Positions 10,076-20,000 of a stretch of 64,000 nt of DNA are shown here, in pieces. The position numbers and the translations under genes were made by a program. The stretch lies in assembly GCA_964204605.1 (NCBI GenBank), contig OZ123195.1:1054001-1118000 (forward strand), read 5' to 3'. The notes under the pieces were generated by a model. The model saw only the letters and a list, made by a program, of their open reading frames with translations, searched no databases and was not told the DNA's origin. The stretch's first letter is position 1; every line of letters begins with the position of its first letter. Source of the stretch: UBA961 sp014191195 (GTDB taxonomy: Bacteria > Bacteroidota > Ignavibacteria > Kapaibacteriales > UBA961).

Positions 10076-10105
10076 CAAAAATACCTCATATTTATTTAGG
10101 GACAA
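10076..10105 (-). promoter_or_regulatory. Bacteroidota-type promoter for ligA
   Basis: On the minus strand TTG (10105-10103) is followed after 19 bp by TATTTTTG (10083-10076). This matches the -33/-7 pattern TTG-N19-TAnnTTTG of Bacteroidota housekeeping sigma factors. Initiation would fall about 6 bp beyond the -7 box, leaving a leader of roughly 25 nt before ATG 10043. Confidence 0.6.
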
Positions 10106-10133
10106 CAATTGCACAATTTTACTTTTTTGATTA

Positions 10134-10164
10134 TTGCCTCTCACTTATGTTCTTTGTAGTTTTG
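10134..10164 (+). promoter_or_regulatory. Likely promoter for the PorE-like OmpA gene
   Basis: TTG at 10134-10136 and TAGTTTTG at 10157-10164 are 20 bp apart, one base longer than the spacing seen elsewhere in the window. The -7-like box lies 22 bp before the ATG at 10187. It faces away from the ligA promoter, so the two share a short divergent control region. Confidence 0.45.
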
Positions 10165-10186
10165 CACCCTAATTAGGAAATCAAAG

Positions 10187-11944
10187 ATGACAAAAAAACA
10201 TTCATTTTATGGGATACTGCTAGCAATAATGTGCATATGTGCTTTGGATAGTTGCACCATATTAATGGAACACTCTGTTAGTAAAGAATTGATTTGTCCC
10301 CCACCTCCTACACAGAATTGTTATCCTCAACGATATATTGGCAATTCCATTGACACATCATCAATAAACAAAGAAAGATTTCTTAAAATTGAAAGGGTTA
10401 ATGGATTAGATAATACGATTATAGATGAATGGAATATTTCATTTTTAGATAAAGATAATATATGGACTACTGCCTCTGCAGGTGGACAGCAAGTATTAAG
10501 AAAAATTGAAATTGAGCAAGAAACTGACATAAAAGAAATTATTCCTCAGCAATACGAGGAATCTGGTGCGATAGGGTTTCTTACTGGAAATTCTCAATAT
10601 ACTTTGGCAGCCTATCTTCCTGGAACTGCTTTTTCGGGTGATGCTGGTATTTATTTGACTCAATTTAAACTAGATGAAATTACCATTAAAAAGGAAATTC
10701 CTCCTAGTGAATTATTTCATTGGGATTCGCATCCAAGTTTATCGCCTAATGGAAAGATTCTATTTTTTTCATCTGATAGAAATAATACTTTAAGGGGTAC
10801 CGAGCTATATGTAGCCCTAAAAGGAGAGAATTGGAGTAAAGCGTATAATTGTGGTAGATTTATTAATTCAAATTGTGATGAATTAAGCCCTTTTATAACA
10901 AAAACTGGTCATACATTATTATTTAGTTCATCTGGGCATAATACAATAGGTGGTTATGATATTTTTTCTGCTGAATTCAATCCAGAATTATTAGAAAAAG
11001 GTATTCTTGCAGATGATTCATTAATGATAGAAAATGCATTTGGCCGTCCACAAAATATAGGTTCACCTATAAATACAATCTATGATGAACTTTTTCCTTC
11101 GTCACCTTCTCCACGCACAGATACTCTATTATATTATAGCTCAAATCAATATGCTCCAAATCAAAACTATGCATTTGATATGTTTGTAATACATCCGGCA
11201 TATTCGTATGATTCATCAATATTTATTACAAAATCTGATTTCATTAAATCAGCATTTAAAAGAGCAGACAAATTAGACCCCAGAGAACTAATAACAGTAG
11301 AAGGTAAAATAGTTGATGAAAAAAATAGAAAACCTGTTCGTGGAGCTGAAGTTACTTCCTTGACTTATCCAAATAATGAGATAATTGATCAACAGTTTAC
11401 TGATACAATAGGCCAGTATAAAATTAAAGTTCAAATAAACAAACCAGTTCAAATAACTGCAGAATCAGATAAATTATTTTTTAATACTATTACAGCCACG
11501 TTCTCAGCTAAAGATTCTAACTCATTTATATCAGAACCTTTAACTCTCCCAGCTATATTATCAATGAGAATCAATTTTCCATTAGGTGAATATCAGAAAC
11601 CCTATATATATTTATTAGATTCTAATGGTTTTGAAACGACTATTCAATGGAAAGATGCAATTATCCGATTGGCATCAAATCTATTAAAATTTGAAAGAAA
11701 TATTGGGAGTGTTTCATTAACTGGTCATACTGATGATATTGGATCGGATGCCTTTAATATGGATTTAGGGAAGAAAAGGGCAAACTTTATTATTCAAACT
11801 CTTGTGAAACTTGGAGTACCATCTACTTTGTTACAGGCTGAGTCTGAAGGCGAGCATGTTTTGCCATCAAAAAGAAATGGAGAATCATTGGATTTATTTA
11901 GAAAACGTTGCCGAAGAGTAGAACTTATTAAAGAAATAAAGTAA
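10187..11944 (+). CDS. OmpA-family lipoprotein with PD40 propeller and carboxypeptidase-regulatory-like domain (PorE-like)
   Basis: A lipoprotein signal ends in the lipobox ALDSC (Cys23). The middle holds PD40/WD40-like beta-propeller blades (DSHPSLSPNGKILFFSSDR; CDELSPFITKTGHTLLFSS). Near residues 365-440 lies a carboxypeptidase-regulatory-like fold (VEGKIVDEKNRKPVRGAEV). The C-terminal OmpA domain (SLTGHTDDIGSD, LGKKRANFI) should bind peptidoglycan. Propeller-CRD-OmpA is the order found in PorE, a T9SS component of Porphyromonas, but the PorE N-terminal TPR region is absent. A T9SS role is therefore a reasonable inference, strengthened by T9SS cargo in this window but not proved. Length 585 aa. 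Confidence 0.8.
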   Translation: MTKKHSFYGILLAIMCICALDSCTILMEHSVSKELICPPPPTQNCYPQRYIGNSIDTSSINKERFLKIERVNGLDNTIIDEWNISFLDKDNIWTTASAGGQQVLRKIEIEQETDIKEIIPQQYEESGAIGFLTGNSQYTLAAYLPGTAFSGDAGIYLTQFKLDEITIKKEIPPSELFHWDSHPSLSPNGKILFFSSDRNNTLRGTELYVALKGENWSKAYNCGRFINSNCDELSPFITKTGHTLLFSSSGHNTIGGYDIFSAEFNPELLEKGILADDSLMIENAFGRPQNIGSPINTIYDELFPSSPSPRTDTLLYYSSNQYAPNQNYAFDMFVIHPAYSYDSSIFITKSDFIKSAFKRADKLDPRELITVEGKIVDEKNRKPVRGAEVTSLTYPNNEIIDQQFTDTIGQYKIKVQINKPVQITAESDKLFFNTITATFSAKDSNSFISEPLTLPAILSMRINFPLGEYQKPYIYLLDSNGFETTIQWKDAIIRLASNLLKFERNIGSVSLTGHTDDIGSDAFNMDLGKKRANFIIQTLVKLGVPSTLLQAESEGEHVLPSKRNGESLDLFRKRCRRVELIKEIK

Positions 11945-12027
11945 TCTTCCCAAAAAAGAATTCAAAGAAAACCATTCAAATTCTTAATTTCGTACTTTCT
12001 CACCATTATTGATTTCGGAGTATCTTA

Positions 12028-12774
12028 ATGAATATTCTTGTTTGTATTTCTCAAGTGCCAGATACCACAACTAAGGTTCAGGTAGCTTCAGACGGAATTT
12101 CAATTGATAGAACAGGCGTAAAATTCATATTAAATCCATATGATGAGTTTGCTTTAGAAGAAGGCCTACAATTAAGGGAAAAATTTGGTGGAACCGTAAC
12201 CGCACTGACCGTAGGTGGTGAAACCTGTAAAGATATTCTTCGTACTGCCCTTGCTATGGGTGCTGATAAAGCCATTTTAATTAAAGATGAACACAAAAAT
12301 GACAGCTATTCTGTAGCTTTTCAGATATCTGAAATTGCTAAAACTATGAATCCAGATGTACTGATGCTAGGACGCCAAAGTATTGATTATGATTCATTTG
12401 CAATGGCACCAATGCTTGCTGAATTATTGGGATTACCATCAATTTCTATGGTTTCTTCCTTGACTATTGATGGAAATCTTATAACAGCTGAAAGAGATAT
12501 AGAAGGTGGAAAAGAAGTGCTTGAATCCTCTTTGCCATGTGTAATAAGTGCACAAAAAGGATTAAATAATCCTAGATATCCCAAATTACCTGATATCATG
12601 AAAGCTAAAAGCAAGCCAATAGAGGAAATACCATCATTAAGTACCGATGCTAGAATTTCTACAATGGCTATGCAATTACCTATTTCAAAAAGAATTGGTA
12701 AAGTATCTGGTGATTCGGAATCAGAAATATCAGATATCGTTCTTGCACTTCATGAAGAAGCTAAAGTTATTTAA
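12028..12774 (+). CDS. etfB: Electron transfer flavoprotein subunit beta
   Basis: EtfB pairs with EtfA to pass electrons from acyl-CoA and related dehydrogenases to the quinone pool. The 248-aa protein begins MNILVCISQVPDTT and carries LNPYDEFALEEGLQLRE, ALAMGADKAILI, and DYDSFAMAPMLAELLG, all typical of the family and of the AMP-binding site. The intact pattern of a classical ETF and the absence of an adjacent fix-type partner suggest a role in fatty or amino acid oxidation. etfA follows after 37 bp. Confidence 0.96.
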   Translation: MNILVCISQVPDTTTKVQVASDGISIDRTGVKFILNPYDEFALEEGLQLREKFGGTVTALTVGGETCKDILRTALAMGADKAILIKDEHKNDSYSVAFQISEIAKTMNPDVLMLGRQSIDYDSFAMAPMLAELLGLPSISMVSSLTIDGNLITAERDIEGGKEVLESSLPCVISAQKGLNNPRYPKLPDIMKAKSKPIEEIPSLSTDARISTMAMQLPISKRIGKVSGDSESEISDIVLALHEEAKVI

Positions 12775-12811
12775 TATCATATACTTATATACTTAATAAT
12801 CGGACATATAG

Positions 12812-13765
12812 ATGAAACATATCATTGTTTTTTTAGAACCTAAAGATGAACATTCTTTAAAGCGTACTTCTTATGAAGCAATAACTGCTGCTAAACAAAC
12901 TGGTGCTGATATTACTGGTTTTGCTGTCTCTGGCACTGAAACTGCGCTACAATCTGCTGCAGAATACGGATTACAAAAAGTGGTTTTGGCTCAGCATCCA
13001 CTTCTTGATAATTATTCTTCAACAGCTGTTGCTGAAGCTTTATCCCAATTTGCATCATCTGTTCAAGCGGATACAATTTTTATTTCTGCAAATGCCACAG
13101 GAAAAGAAATTGCACCTAGAATTAGTATTAAGTTGCATGCAGGTTTTATTCCCGATTGTAATGAATTATCTAATGATTCTGCAATGAGGCCTGTTTTTGC
13201 TGGCAAAGCTAAAGTACATGTTAAGTCTAATACACCAATTACAGTGTATTCCTTAAGACCCAATGTTTTTACTGCAAAATCAAATCCTTCTGCAGGTGTA
13301 TCGATAAGTTCATTTAGCCCTAATTTAGATGAATCTCATGCTAAAGTTAAAGTAGTATCGATTCTTAAAAATGAAGGGCATCTTGATGTTTCGGAAGCAG
13401 ATATTATCGTTTCTGGTGGTAGAGGTTTAAAAGGTCCTGAACATTTTACTTTAATAGAAAACTTAGCAGCAACGCTTGGTGCTGCAGTTGGTGCCTCAAG
13501 GGCTGTAGTTGATGCAGGATGGCGCCCCCATAGTGAACAAGTAGGACAAACCGGCAAGACTGTATCTCCATCTCTTTATATTGCCTGTGGAATTTCTGGA
13601 GCTGTTCAGCATTTAGCTGGTATGAGTTCTTCTAAATTTATCTTAGCAATTAATAAAGACAAAGAAGCACCTATCTTCAAGGTTGCAGATTATGGAATAG
13701 TTGGTGATGTTTTTGAAGTATTACCAGTATTGAATCAAAAACTTAAAGCATTGTTAGGCAAATAG
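12812..13765 (+). CDS. etfA: Electron transfer flavoprotein subunit alpha
   Basis: EtfA binds the redox-active FAD of the ETF heterodimer. The N-terminal half resembles EtfB. The C-terminal FAD domain begins near residue 190 and shows SGGRGLKGPEHF, GAAVGASRAVVDAGW, GQTGKTVSPSLYIACGISG, IFKVADYGIVGD and a final VLPVLNQKL. The length of 317 aa is normal. It is cotranscribed with etfB, and a rho-independent terminator lies 21 bp after the stop. The quinone oxidoreductase that would accept its electrons is not in the window. Confidence 0.96.
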   Translation: MKHIIVFLEPKDEHSLKRTSYEAITAAKQTGADITGFAVSGTETALQSAAEYGLQKVVLAQHPLLDNYSSTAVAEALSQFASSVQADTIFISANATGKEIAPRISIKLHAGFIPDCNELSNDSAMRPVFAGKAKVHVKSNTPITVYSLRPNVFTAKSNPSAGVSISSFSPNLDESHAKVKVVSILKNEGHLDVSEADIIVSGGRGLKGPEHFTLIENLAATLGAAVGASRAVVDAGWRPHSEQVGQTGKTVSPSLYIACGISGAVQHLAGMSSSKFILAINKDKEAPIFKVADYGIVGDVFEVLPVLNQKLKALLGK

Positions 13766-13786
13766 TATTTGTAGATATCTAATAAG

Positions 13787-13816
13787 AAAGCCGAGGAAAT
13801 TATCCACGGCTTTTTT
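13787..13816 (+). terminator. Rho-independent terminator after etfBA
   Basis: AAAGCCG pairs with CGGCTTT across a 13-nt loop and runs into a T tract. It closes the etfBA transcript. Confidence 0.8.
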
Positions 13817-13870
13817 CGTCTAAACCAACATAACTTATAAAAAGATTGCAATTATAGTGTCTGTATAAAC

Positions 13871-14509
13871 ATGAAAAAAGTACAAGTTGAAGTATTAGGA
13901 TTATCGCAAAGCCCTACAAGTAATGGCTCTTATGCCCTTATTTTAAAAGAAATAGATGGTGATAGACGCTTGCCTATTGTAATCGGCGCACCAGAAGCAG
14001 GGGCAATTGCATATGAATTAGAGGGAGTTCATACTTCTAGACCTATGTCTCATGATTTAATGAAAACACTTATAGAAACATTTGAGTCGAAGGTAAAAGA
14101 AATATGTATTCATGAATTAAAAGACAGTACATTTTTTGCAGCTATTACTCTCGATAATACTACTATAGAAGTGGATTCTAGGCCTAGTGATGCTATAGCT
14201 TTAGCTTTACGATTTGATGCTCCTATTTTTATCGTCGAATCATTACTTCAAGAAGCAGGCTTCTCTTTGGATGAATTAGAGACAGATGATGAAGAGGACA
14301 TAGAAGAAATTGAAGCTTTCGATATTTCTGATGATGATGAAGAAGATGAAGAATTCTTTTTACCAAATAAGAAATCAAAAAAAGAGAAAACTACTTCTGC
14401 TAAAACCGATAAAAAAGATCTTTTGCACGATGAATTACAAGCTGCAATTCAAGAAGAAGATTATGAAAAAGCTGCTAAAATTAGAGATGAATTAAAGAAG
14501 TTAAAGTAA
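13871..14509 (+). CDS. Bifunctional nuclease (BFN/DUF151) domain protein with UVR motif
   Basis: Residues 1-130 form the BFN/DUF151 domain: LPIVIGAPEAGAIAYELEG near 37-55, RPMSHDLMKTLIE near 59-71 and DSRPSDAIALALR near 100-112. A strongly acidic linker rich in Asp and Glu follows (about 138-160), then a lysine-rich segment. The tail is a UvrB/UvrC motif (ELQAAIQEEDYEKAAKIRDEL). Such fusions are common in Bacteroidota and Chlorobi; their cellular role is not established, though the domain has reported RNase/DNase activity and the UVR motif implies partner binding. Length 212 aa. It is separated from etfA by a terminator, so it has its own transcript. Confidence 0.88.
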   Translation: MKKVQVEVLGLSQSPTSNGSYALILKEIDGDRRLPIVIGAPEAGAIAYELEGVHTSRPMSHDLMKTLIETFESKVKEICIHELKDSTFFAAITLDNTTIEVDSRPSDAIALALRFDAPIFIVESLLQEAGFSLDELETDDEEDIEEIEAFDISDDDEEDEEFFLPNKKSKKEKTTSAKTDKKDLLHDELQAAIQEEDYEKAAKIRDELKKLK

Positions 14510-14525
14510 TTCCCAACCTTTCGTC

Positions 14526-14555
14526 TTGTGTCTTTATATTTTATTCGTATTTTTG
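14526..14555 (+). promoter_or_regulatory. Bacteroidota-type promoter for the tRNA gene
   Basis: TTG at 14526-14528, a 19-bp spacer and TATTTTTG at 14548-14555 match the TTG-N19-TAnnTTTG pattern exactly. The -7 box is 30 bp before the tRNA 5' end, which leaves a short leader for RNase P to remove. Confidence 0.6.
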
Positions 14556-14585
14556 TGACTTCTTGTTTTAAAAGAAAATAAACGT

Positions 14586-14659
14586 GGCGGGGTAGCTCAG
14601 CCGGTTAGAGCAACGGAATCATAATCCGTGGGTCGGGGGTTCAAGTCCCTCTCCCGCTA
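14586..14659 (+). tRNA. tRNA with CAU anticodon (Met, or Ile2 if modified)
   Basis: The full cloverleaf can be drawn. The acceptor GGCGGGG pairs with TCCCGCT, with G-U at both ends. The D-stem is GCTC/GAGC. The anticodon stem ACGGA/TCCGT holds loop ATCATAA with anticodon CAT. The variable loop is GGGTC, and the T-arm has loop TTCAAGT. The discriminator is A and no CCA is encoded, so the tail must be added after transcription. It is not an obvious initiator, since it lacks the three G-C pairs in the anticodon stem. Elongator Met is the default call; tRNA-Ile(CAU), converted by TilS lysidine, cannot be excluded. Confidence 0.92.
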
Positions 14660-14660
14660 C

Positions 14661-14706
14661 AAAATAAAGCCCCTTGAAATTATAGTATTTCAAGGGGCTT
14701 TATTTT
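14661..14706. terminator. Strong hairpin terminator after the tRNA, probably bidirectional
   Basis: A perfect 20-bp inverted repeat with a 6-nt TATAGT loop begins one base after the tRNA. The core is GCCCCTTGAAAT / ATTTCAAGGGGC, flanked by A-rich and T-rich arms. U tracts result on both strands, so it could end the tRNA transcript and also the minus-strand operon ending at 14873. Confidence 0.85.
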
Positions 14707-14872
14707 ATAGTGGGCCTTAGAAAATCAAACTACCACCAATTGTTCAAAGTGAATCTGCTAAAAATCAATATTAGTTCAGAGGTAATGAAGCATATCAAAG
14801 ATAATCATCAATCAACATTTCATTATCTGGGTGAAAAACACATTAAAGGCAACGGTGCGATTTAAATGTAAC

Positions 14873-17026
14873 TCAACGTACTTCAATTGACTCACTTAGT
14901 ATAGATTCTGCTCCAGAGTTACATATAACCTTGACGGCATAACTTGCACCTCGGCGAGCTTCAGTCATATCAATAAATTCTCTTTGTAGATCATTTTTTA
15001 TCATTGCATAGACCTGAAATCCTGATTGTGATTTTTTATAAATCACAAAGTTGAATGGCTCTTTAAGTTGAGTATAACTCCAGCGCAGCATTACATTGTT
15101 TTTAGTTGAATCATAGATTGCAGATACATTTTTAACTGTCGGACGAATCATATTATCAATATGCTTCAAACTGATGATATTGGAAAGTGGCGATGTATTT
15201 CCCGCACTATCTAAAGCAATAACTGCATACTGAAATGTTTGCGAAGGAAGAAGAGTAGTATCCACAAACTTATTTTCCAATCGCCCTACATTGCTGATTG
15301 AATCCCATGATATTTTATCGGGTTTTTCTTTGTCATATTTTCGACGTAGTACAATATGATTGCGGACATCACGGCTGGAACTTGGAATGAAATCAAGATA
15401 AACCATTGAATCGGTATTACGATATTCACTAATAACTGGAGCCACAGGAGGAATAATGTCGGGACGAGGGATTGCTAATGTATTACTGATGATGGCTTCA
15501 TTAAAGTGATAATCGAGAGCAATCACCTGATAGTATGCAAACTTTGTAAGCGTGCGAACTTCGAGAGTATCTATAATAATTGTATCGCTTTGATTAAATA
15601 CAGAATCCGGATCAAAAAGATCACGCTTCACCGTGAATTCATGAGAAGGGTCATTTGCATGAAGAAGCCTATAGCCCATCAAATCTTTATCAATCGGATG
15701 TTTAACAATGATTTTTACTATGCCATTTGTATCCATTATACCTTTTACAAGCACACCCATGCTTGGTGGAGTACTATCGACAAATGATACATAGGCAGGA
15801 AAAGATCTAACAGCATTGCGAGCAGTATCAACCGCAATAACTTGATAATAGTATGTTCCTCCTAAAACAAGATTTGTATCTCGATACATACGTGCATTTT
15901 TTTCAAGTGGTTTTTCAATTATTGATGTATTAAAGGGAGCATCAACTGCTGTATCACGCATTATTATGAATCCCGCAAGATCAGAACTAACCGGTTCCTG
16001 CATTTCCCAAGTAATCATCGCATCATTTTTACCAATGTGCATTGCCTTAACTGCTATGGGAGAAGTTGGTGGCGTGATATCTCTTGGCATTGCTTTAATG
16101 ATACCAAGAATATCATTTTCTGCAAAGGCATTATTGCCGACAATTTTATAATAGTAGACTTTGTAGTTGATGAGATTTGTATCATGATAACTATTGGATG
16201 CTGGGCCATCAGTATTCCGCAAAGTAAGCATGGGAACTTTAGTGAGTTTGGTAAATGAAATGCTATCAGTAGATCGATATACATCAAATGTGGAGTGTTC
16301 TTTTGTTTTATTCCATGAAATGATAACAGATCTATCCATTTCATCGACCATAAGATTGATATTGTCAAATTCAATCTTTGTTGGCTGAGGTGCAACCTCA
16401 ACAATGCCGGATTCAACCCTATAGGGTGAATTATTGCCAAGCAAAGTTATTCGATACATATAGGAAATACCAATTTTGGCAGACTTGTCAACGTATCGCA
16501 TTCCAAGTCCATTTGCCGCATCACTATTTCTTTCTGCTATGATCAGAGCAAAATTAAATGCCATTTCAAAACGATTTCGCGACTCTCGCAAAGCATCGAG
16601 TTGTCCAGGATCATTTTCCGGGTAATCAGTAGGATCATTTGTTTCTTCTGTGAGTATGGATGCAATCGCCACCGGACCCGTCATTCCCTGATTTTCACCA
16701 CCATGTTCATCCGAATATTGTTTCCACTGAGATATTGTCCATGGCTTTATAGGGGCATCTGTCAGCACAGAATAAGCACCGGGTTTACCTGCTTTTATCT
16801 CCGCTCTTTCTATATTATATCCATTGGCTTTTGCTTTGGTCCATAATGCAGCCGTACTTGGCCCCCATCGCAGAACAACGGAATCGCTATAACGCTTTGC
16901 GATAAGAGCTACTTTATGTTCAAGTGCTCTGTCAAGTTCATTAGATGTTTGGCTTACGGTGATATTATGATCGAGCAATGCAAAGATCATAATCACTATC
17001 AGAATAGTAAACTTTGTTGTCTTCAT
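14873..17026 (-). CDS. Exported fibronectin type III-repeat protein
   Basis: A large secreted protein built from about five fibronectin type III-like units. Recurrent patterns are VVLRWGPS, VIISWNKTKEHSTFDVYRS, AMITWEMQEP, VMLRWSYTQ, and TYYYQVIAVDTA / FQYAVIALDSAGN. The region around residues 60-170 is charged and not FN3-like. I choose ATG 17026 because the next ~25 residues make a clean signal peptide ending near VSQ. ATG 17086 lies just after the upstream stop and would give a long basic n-region. No T9SS tail or membrane anchor is seen. It is the last gene of the three-gene surface block and probably acts with its neighbours at the outer membrane. Confidence 0.8.
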   Translation of the reverse strand: MKTTKFTILIVIMIFALLDHNITVSQTSNELDRALEHKVALIAKRYSDSVVLRWGPSTAALWTKAKANGYNIERAEIKAGKPGAYSVLTDAPIKPWTISQWKQYSDEHGGENQGMTGPVAIASILTEETNDPTDYPENDPGQLDALRESRNRFEMAFNFALIIAERNSDAANGLGMRYVDKSAKIGISYMYRITLLGNNSPYRVESGIVEVAPQPTKIEFDNINLMVDEMDRSVIISWNKTKEHSTFDVYRSTDSISFTKLTKVPMLTLRNTDGPASNSYHDTNLINYKVYYYKIVGNNAFAENDILGIIKAMPRDITPPTSPIAVKAMHIGKNDAMITWEMQEPVSSDLAGFIIMRDTAVDAPFNTSIIEKPLEKNARMYRDTNLVLGGTYYYQVIAVDTARNAVRSFPAYVSFVDSTPPSMGVLVKGIMDTNGIVKIIVKHPIDKDLMGYRLLHANDPSHEFTVKRDLFDPDSVFNQSDTIIIDTLEVRTLTKFAYYQVIALDYHFNEAIISNTLAIPRPDIIPPVAPVISEYRNTDSMVYLDFIPSSSRDVRNHIVLRRKYDKEKPDKISWDSISNVGRLENKFVDTTLLPSQTFQYAVIALDSAGNTSPLSNIISLKHIDNMIRPTVKNVSAIYDSTKNNVMLRWSYTQLKEPFNFVIYKKSQSGFQVYAMIKNDLQREFIDMTEARRGASYAVKVICNSGAESILSESIEVR

Positions 17027-17087
17027 CGTTATGGCTCTCATGAAAGAGTGATTACTTATTTTTTTTAATTTGATTTGCATTTTCATT

Positions 17088-20000
17088 CTAATTTTTTTTA
17101 GTATTCAAAGTTTGCAGAACGACCGGATCGAGCGGTGTTGAAAAGGTTTGCGTCACTATTTGTTTAATTTCTTGATTTGATGCTCGATCCTTAGCAACAA
17201 TCCATTGATTTCCAACAAACTCTCTCAAAACACCAGTTGCTTTTACTCTATAAATCTTCGATTTTTCCCAATCACTTGTATTGGAAATAAAGCTTTGTGC
17301 ACCGGTATTGTCAAAGTTAAAATTATCACTATCGGTCGGCTGATTTGAAGTATTGGGGGTTTTCGCTGTCGTAATTTGATTCAAGTTTGCCAATGAGGAA
17401 TTCGTATTTTGTGGAGTAGTCACATTTTTTGGAAATGTGTTAGTCGTGAATTGAATTCCTCCCACTTGAATTGTATTTGTTGAAGTTCCGCTTTGATTTG
17501 GGATTTGAATATTGTTGCCAATTACAGCATTACCTGATGCAATTGTTGTGTTTATAGTAGTAACTTTCTTTTTCCTGAATAGAAAAGCACCCAAAGCATC
17601 TTTTGTTGATTGCAATGCAAGGGGCTTCCAAATTGCCGCATTTTTTTCTTCTATTTCAACAGAATAATTGACTTGAAATGTTCTACTGATGCTATTACCT
17701 GAAGCACCTCCCGACATTTCTTGCAATTCAAAACTCTCGCCCGGAACGAAATTGTACAATACCTTTACAGACTCTGTCAAGGGTACATTGGTGGCAGGTA
17801 TTGCAGGACTAATTGATTTTACAAGTTGATTTTTTTGTTCAGAGGCTATGTCTTGTGATGCAATAGTTGTCTCGATTGGGGCGCTAGGATTACAAACTGT
17901 TCCAACATTTACATCAGCTTGAAATTTGCCCTTAAAAATCCCACCTAGAAGATCGTAGTCAGCACTAGCTTCACCTATAATCCATGAGGGATTTGGAAAA
18001 CCGGCTTCCGCCCATAATCCAAGTTTGATATCAACAATAGGAATATCGCACCCATCCCTGCAATAAATAGAACTGCTCTTTGGAGCTATAGCAATGCCTG
18101 CAGATGCCAAAGCCCAAGCCGCTGCATTTGCACGGAAATACCAATTATTATAACCATTGTAACCACAAAGTGTCCCATCAGGATAGCGCAAGAATGAAGC
18201 ATTGAATTCCAATCCACCGGCAAAGTGCCAATCGGCGCTAAGGCGGCCAATGATATGTTTACTTTTATTTCCTGAATCAAATCCAATATCTACGCCACCT
18301 GCAAATCCATTACCTGCTACGGCATTGGAAGTGCCCTCACCGGATGGTTGCAAACCGGTGCATCCTGCACTTATTAATCCATTTGTTGTAAAATCAGTAA
18401 AACCGGTGGGTGGCTCGATATTCTTTCCAAACATAAAGTATGAATTGGACACGATACTCTTTCCTAGCACATTTACAGTTAAATTATTTCTATGATTAGG
18501 GTCACCAAGCTTTACATGCCAATTTCCTGTCTTACCTTCAATATGCATATTAAGATTTGCAGTTCCGGTAATAGGTGTTTTATTCACCATCACACCTGCA
18601 TTCATATCGAATACTTTTGAAGTAAAATCATAAATGATATTCAAAGTACCTTTCACTGGGGCATTATTGCGCTCAAGTAACTTTGCCTGTAGCCACAATT
18701 GGCCATCTAGTCCGATATAACTCATGCCCCCTGTATTATTGAATTGTCCGAAAATTGATATATCACAATTCATTTTCTTCGGGTCGGGAGATGTTCCTAA
18801 TATACCAAGAGCTTTAAAACCAAATGCTATATTTCTATCCGGGTTCATTATTGCTCCACTTACTGGTGAGCTATTGCTTGTTGATGCATTGGCCACAGAA
18901 TTTATATTCGGCTGAGATTGTAGCATATCTACATTTACTTTATGCCAAGCAGCTACACCAAAACCATAGAAAGCATAACCGGGAAGAAAGACGATGCCCG
19001 GTGGTGGCAATATGGCCTTAGCGCCAACAAGCCAATAACGATATCGAACATTATTGTCAACCTTTGAGCCAAATCGCGCCTCTGCATCAAGCTGCAATTG
19101 AATCTCTGCAAACTTTGCTTGTATTGTTGCAGCAAAACCATTTCCCCATTTGATGTCATTGTTGTAATATGTCAATGTGCCATTCATCTTCACAGCAGGC
19201 AATGTAGCAAATAAGGATACCTGTCCCATATTGAAATCAACGAATTTCGGCTTGAATTTAAAATTGGCAGTTGAATTCGTTTTTTCTATTGCTCCGATAA
19301 CTTCAAATGAGCCCCGACCTCCTATTCGATTTGAATCAAGTGCCAAAACAACATCAAATCCAAGTTTACCCCTGAATAACTCATTCCCTTGTATGGCTTC
19401 TGTTCCAAATTTTACCTTATCAATTGAAATTGGGAATTTTGAAATCTTCTTTTGCGGACTTGCAAAACTCCAATCTCCTGCACTATAATTAAATGGAATC
19501 GAAAGAGAATCATCATATGATATTCTCATATTTTCAAATTCGGGTGATAAATCCAGCGTGATTGACTTCTGACCAATTTGAAGAGTGGCATCATTCCAAC
19601 CAAGCTCTCCATTAAGATTAAACAAAAACTTTTTGCGACCCTTCTTGAGATTCATCGTCAATGAAGAAGTAGATTCAATTTTCAGCTTAGCATTGCCAAA
19701 AAGTTTCATCTGAATATCACTCTGCGGCTGTAAGGAAAAGTCGAATGACTTTCCAACATTATTAAAAAGAGCTTTATATGTCACAGCATTCTGCGCAGAT
19801 GAATCTGAAATGGGCAATAACAATCTTCCCCTCATATACGCTTGATTAAGTGCACTATTCAGCATTATTACTTTAACTGTATCAACGCTTGCACCCAGTC
19901 TATTAAGATTCATATATGGGAACATCACAACATTAGCGGCAATGAATGTTCCGGTAAGACCATTTTTGGTAATAATCATATTAAATGCACTGAACTCAGG

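Noticed and set aside
13871..14509. BFN-UVR fusion as a novel architecture
   Set aside because: The same two-domain layout is known widely in Bacteroidota and Chlorobi.
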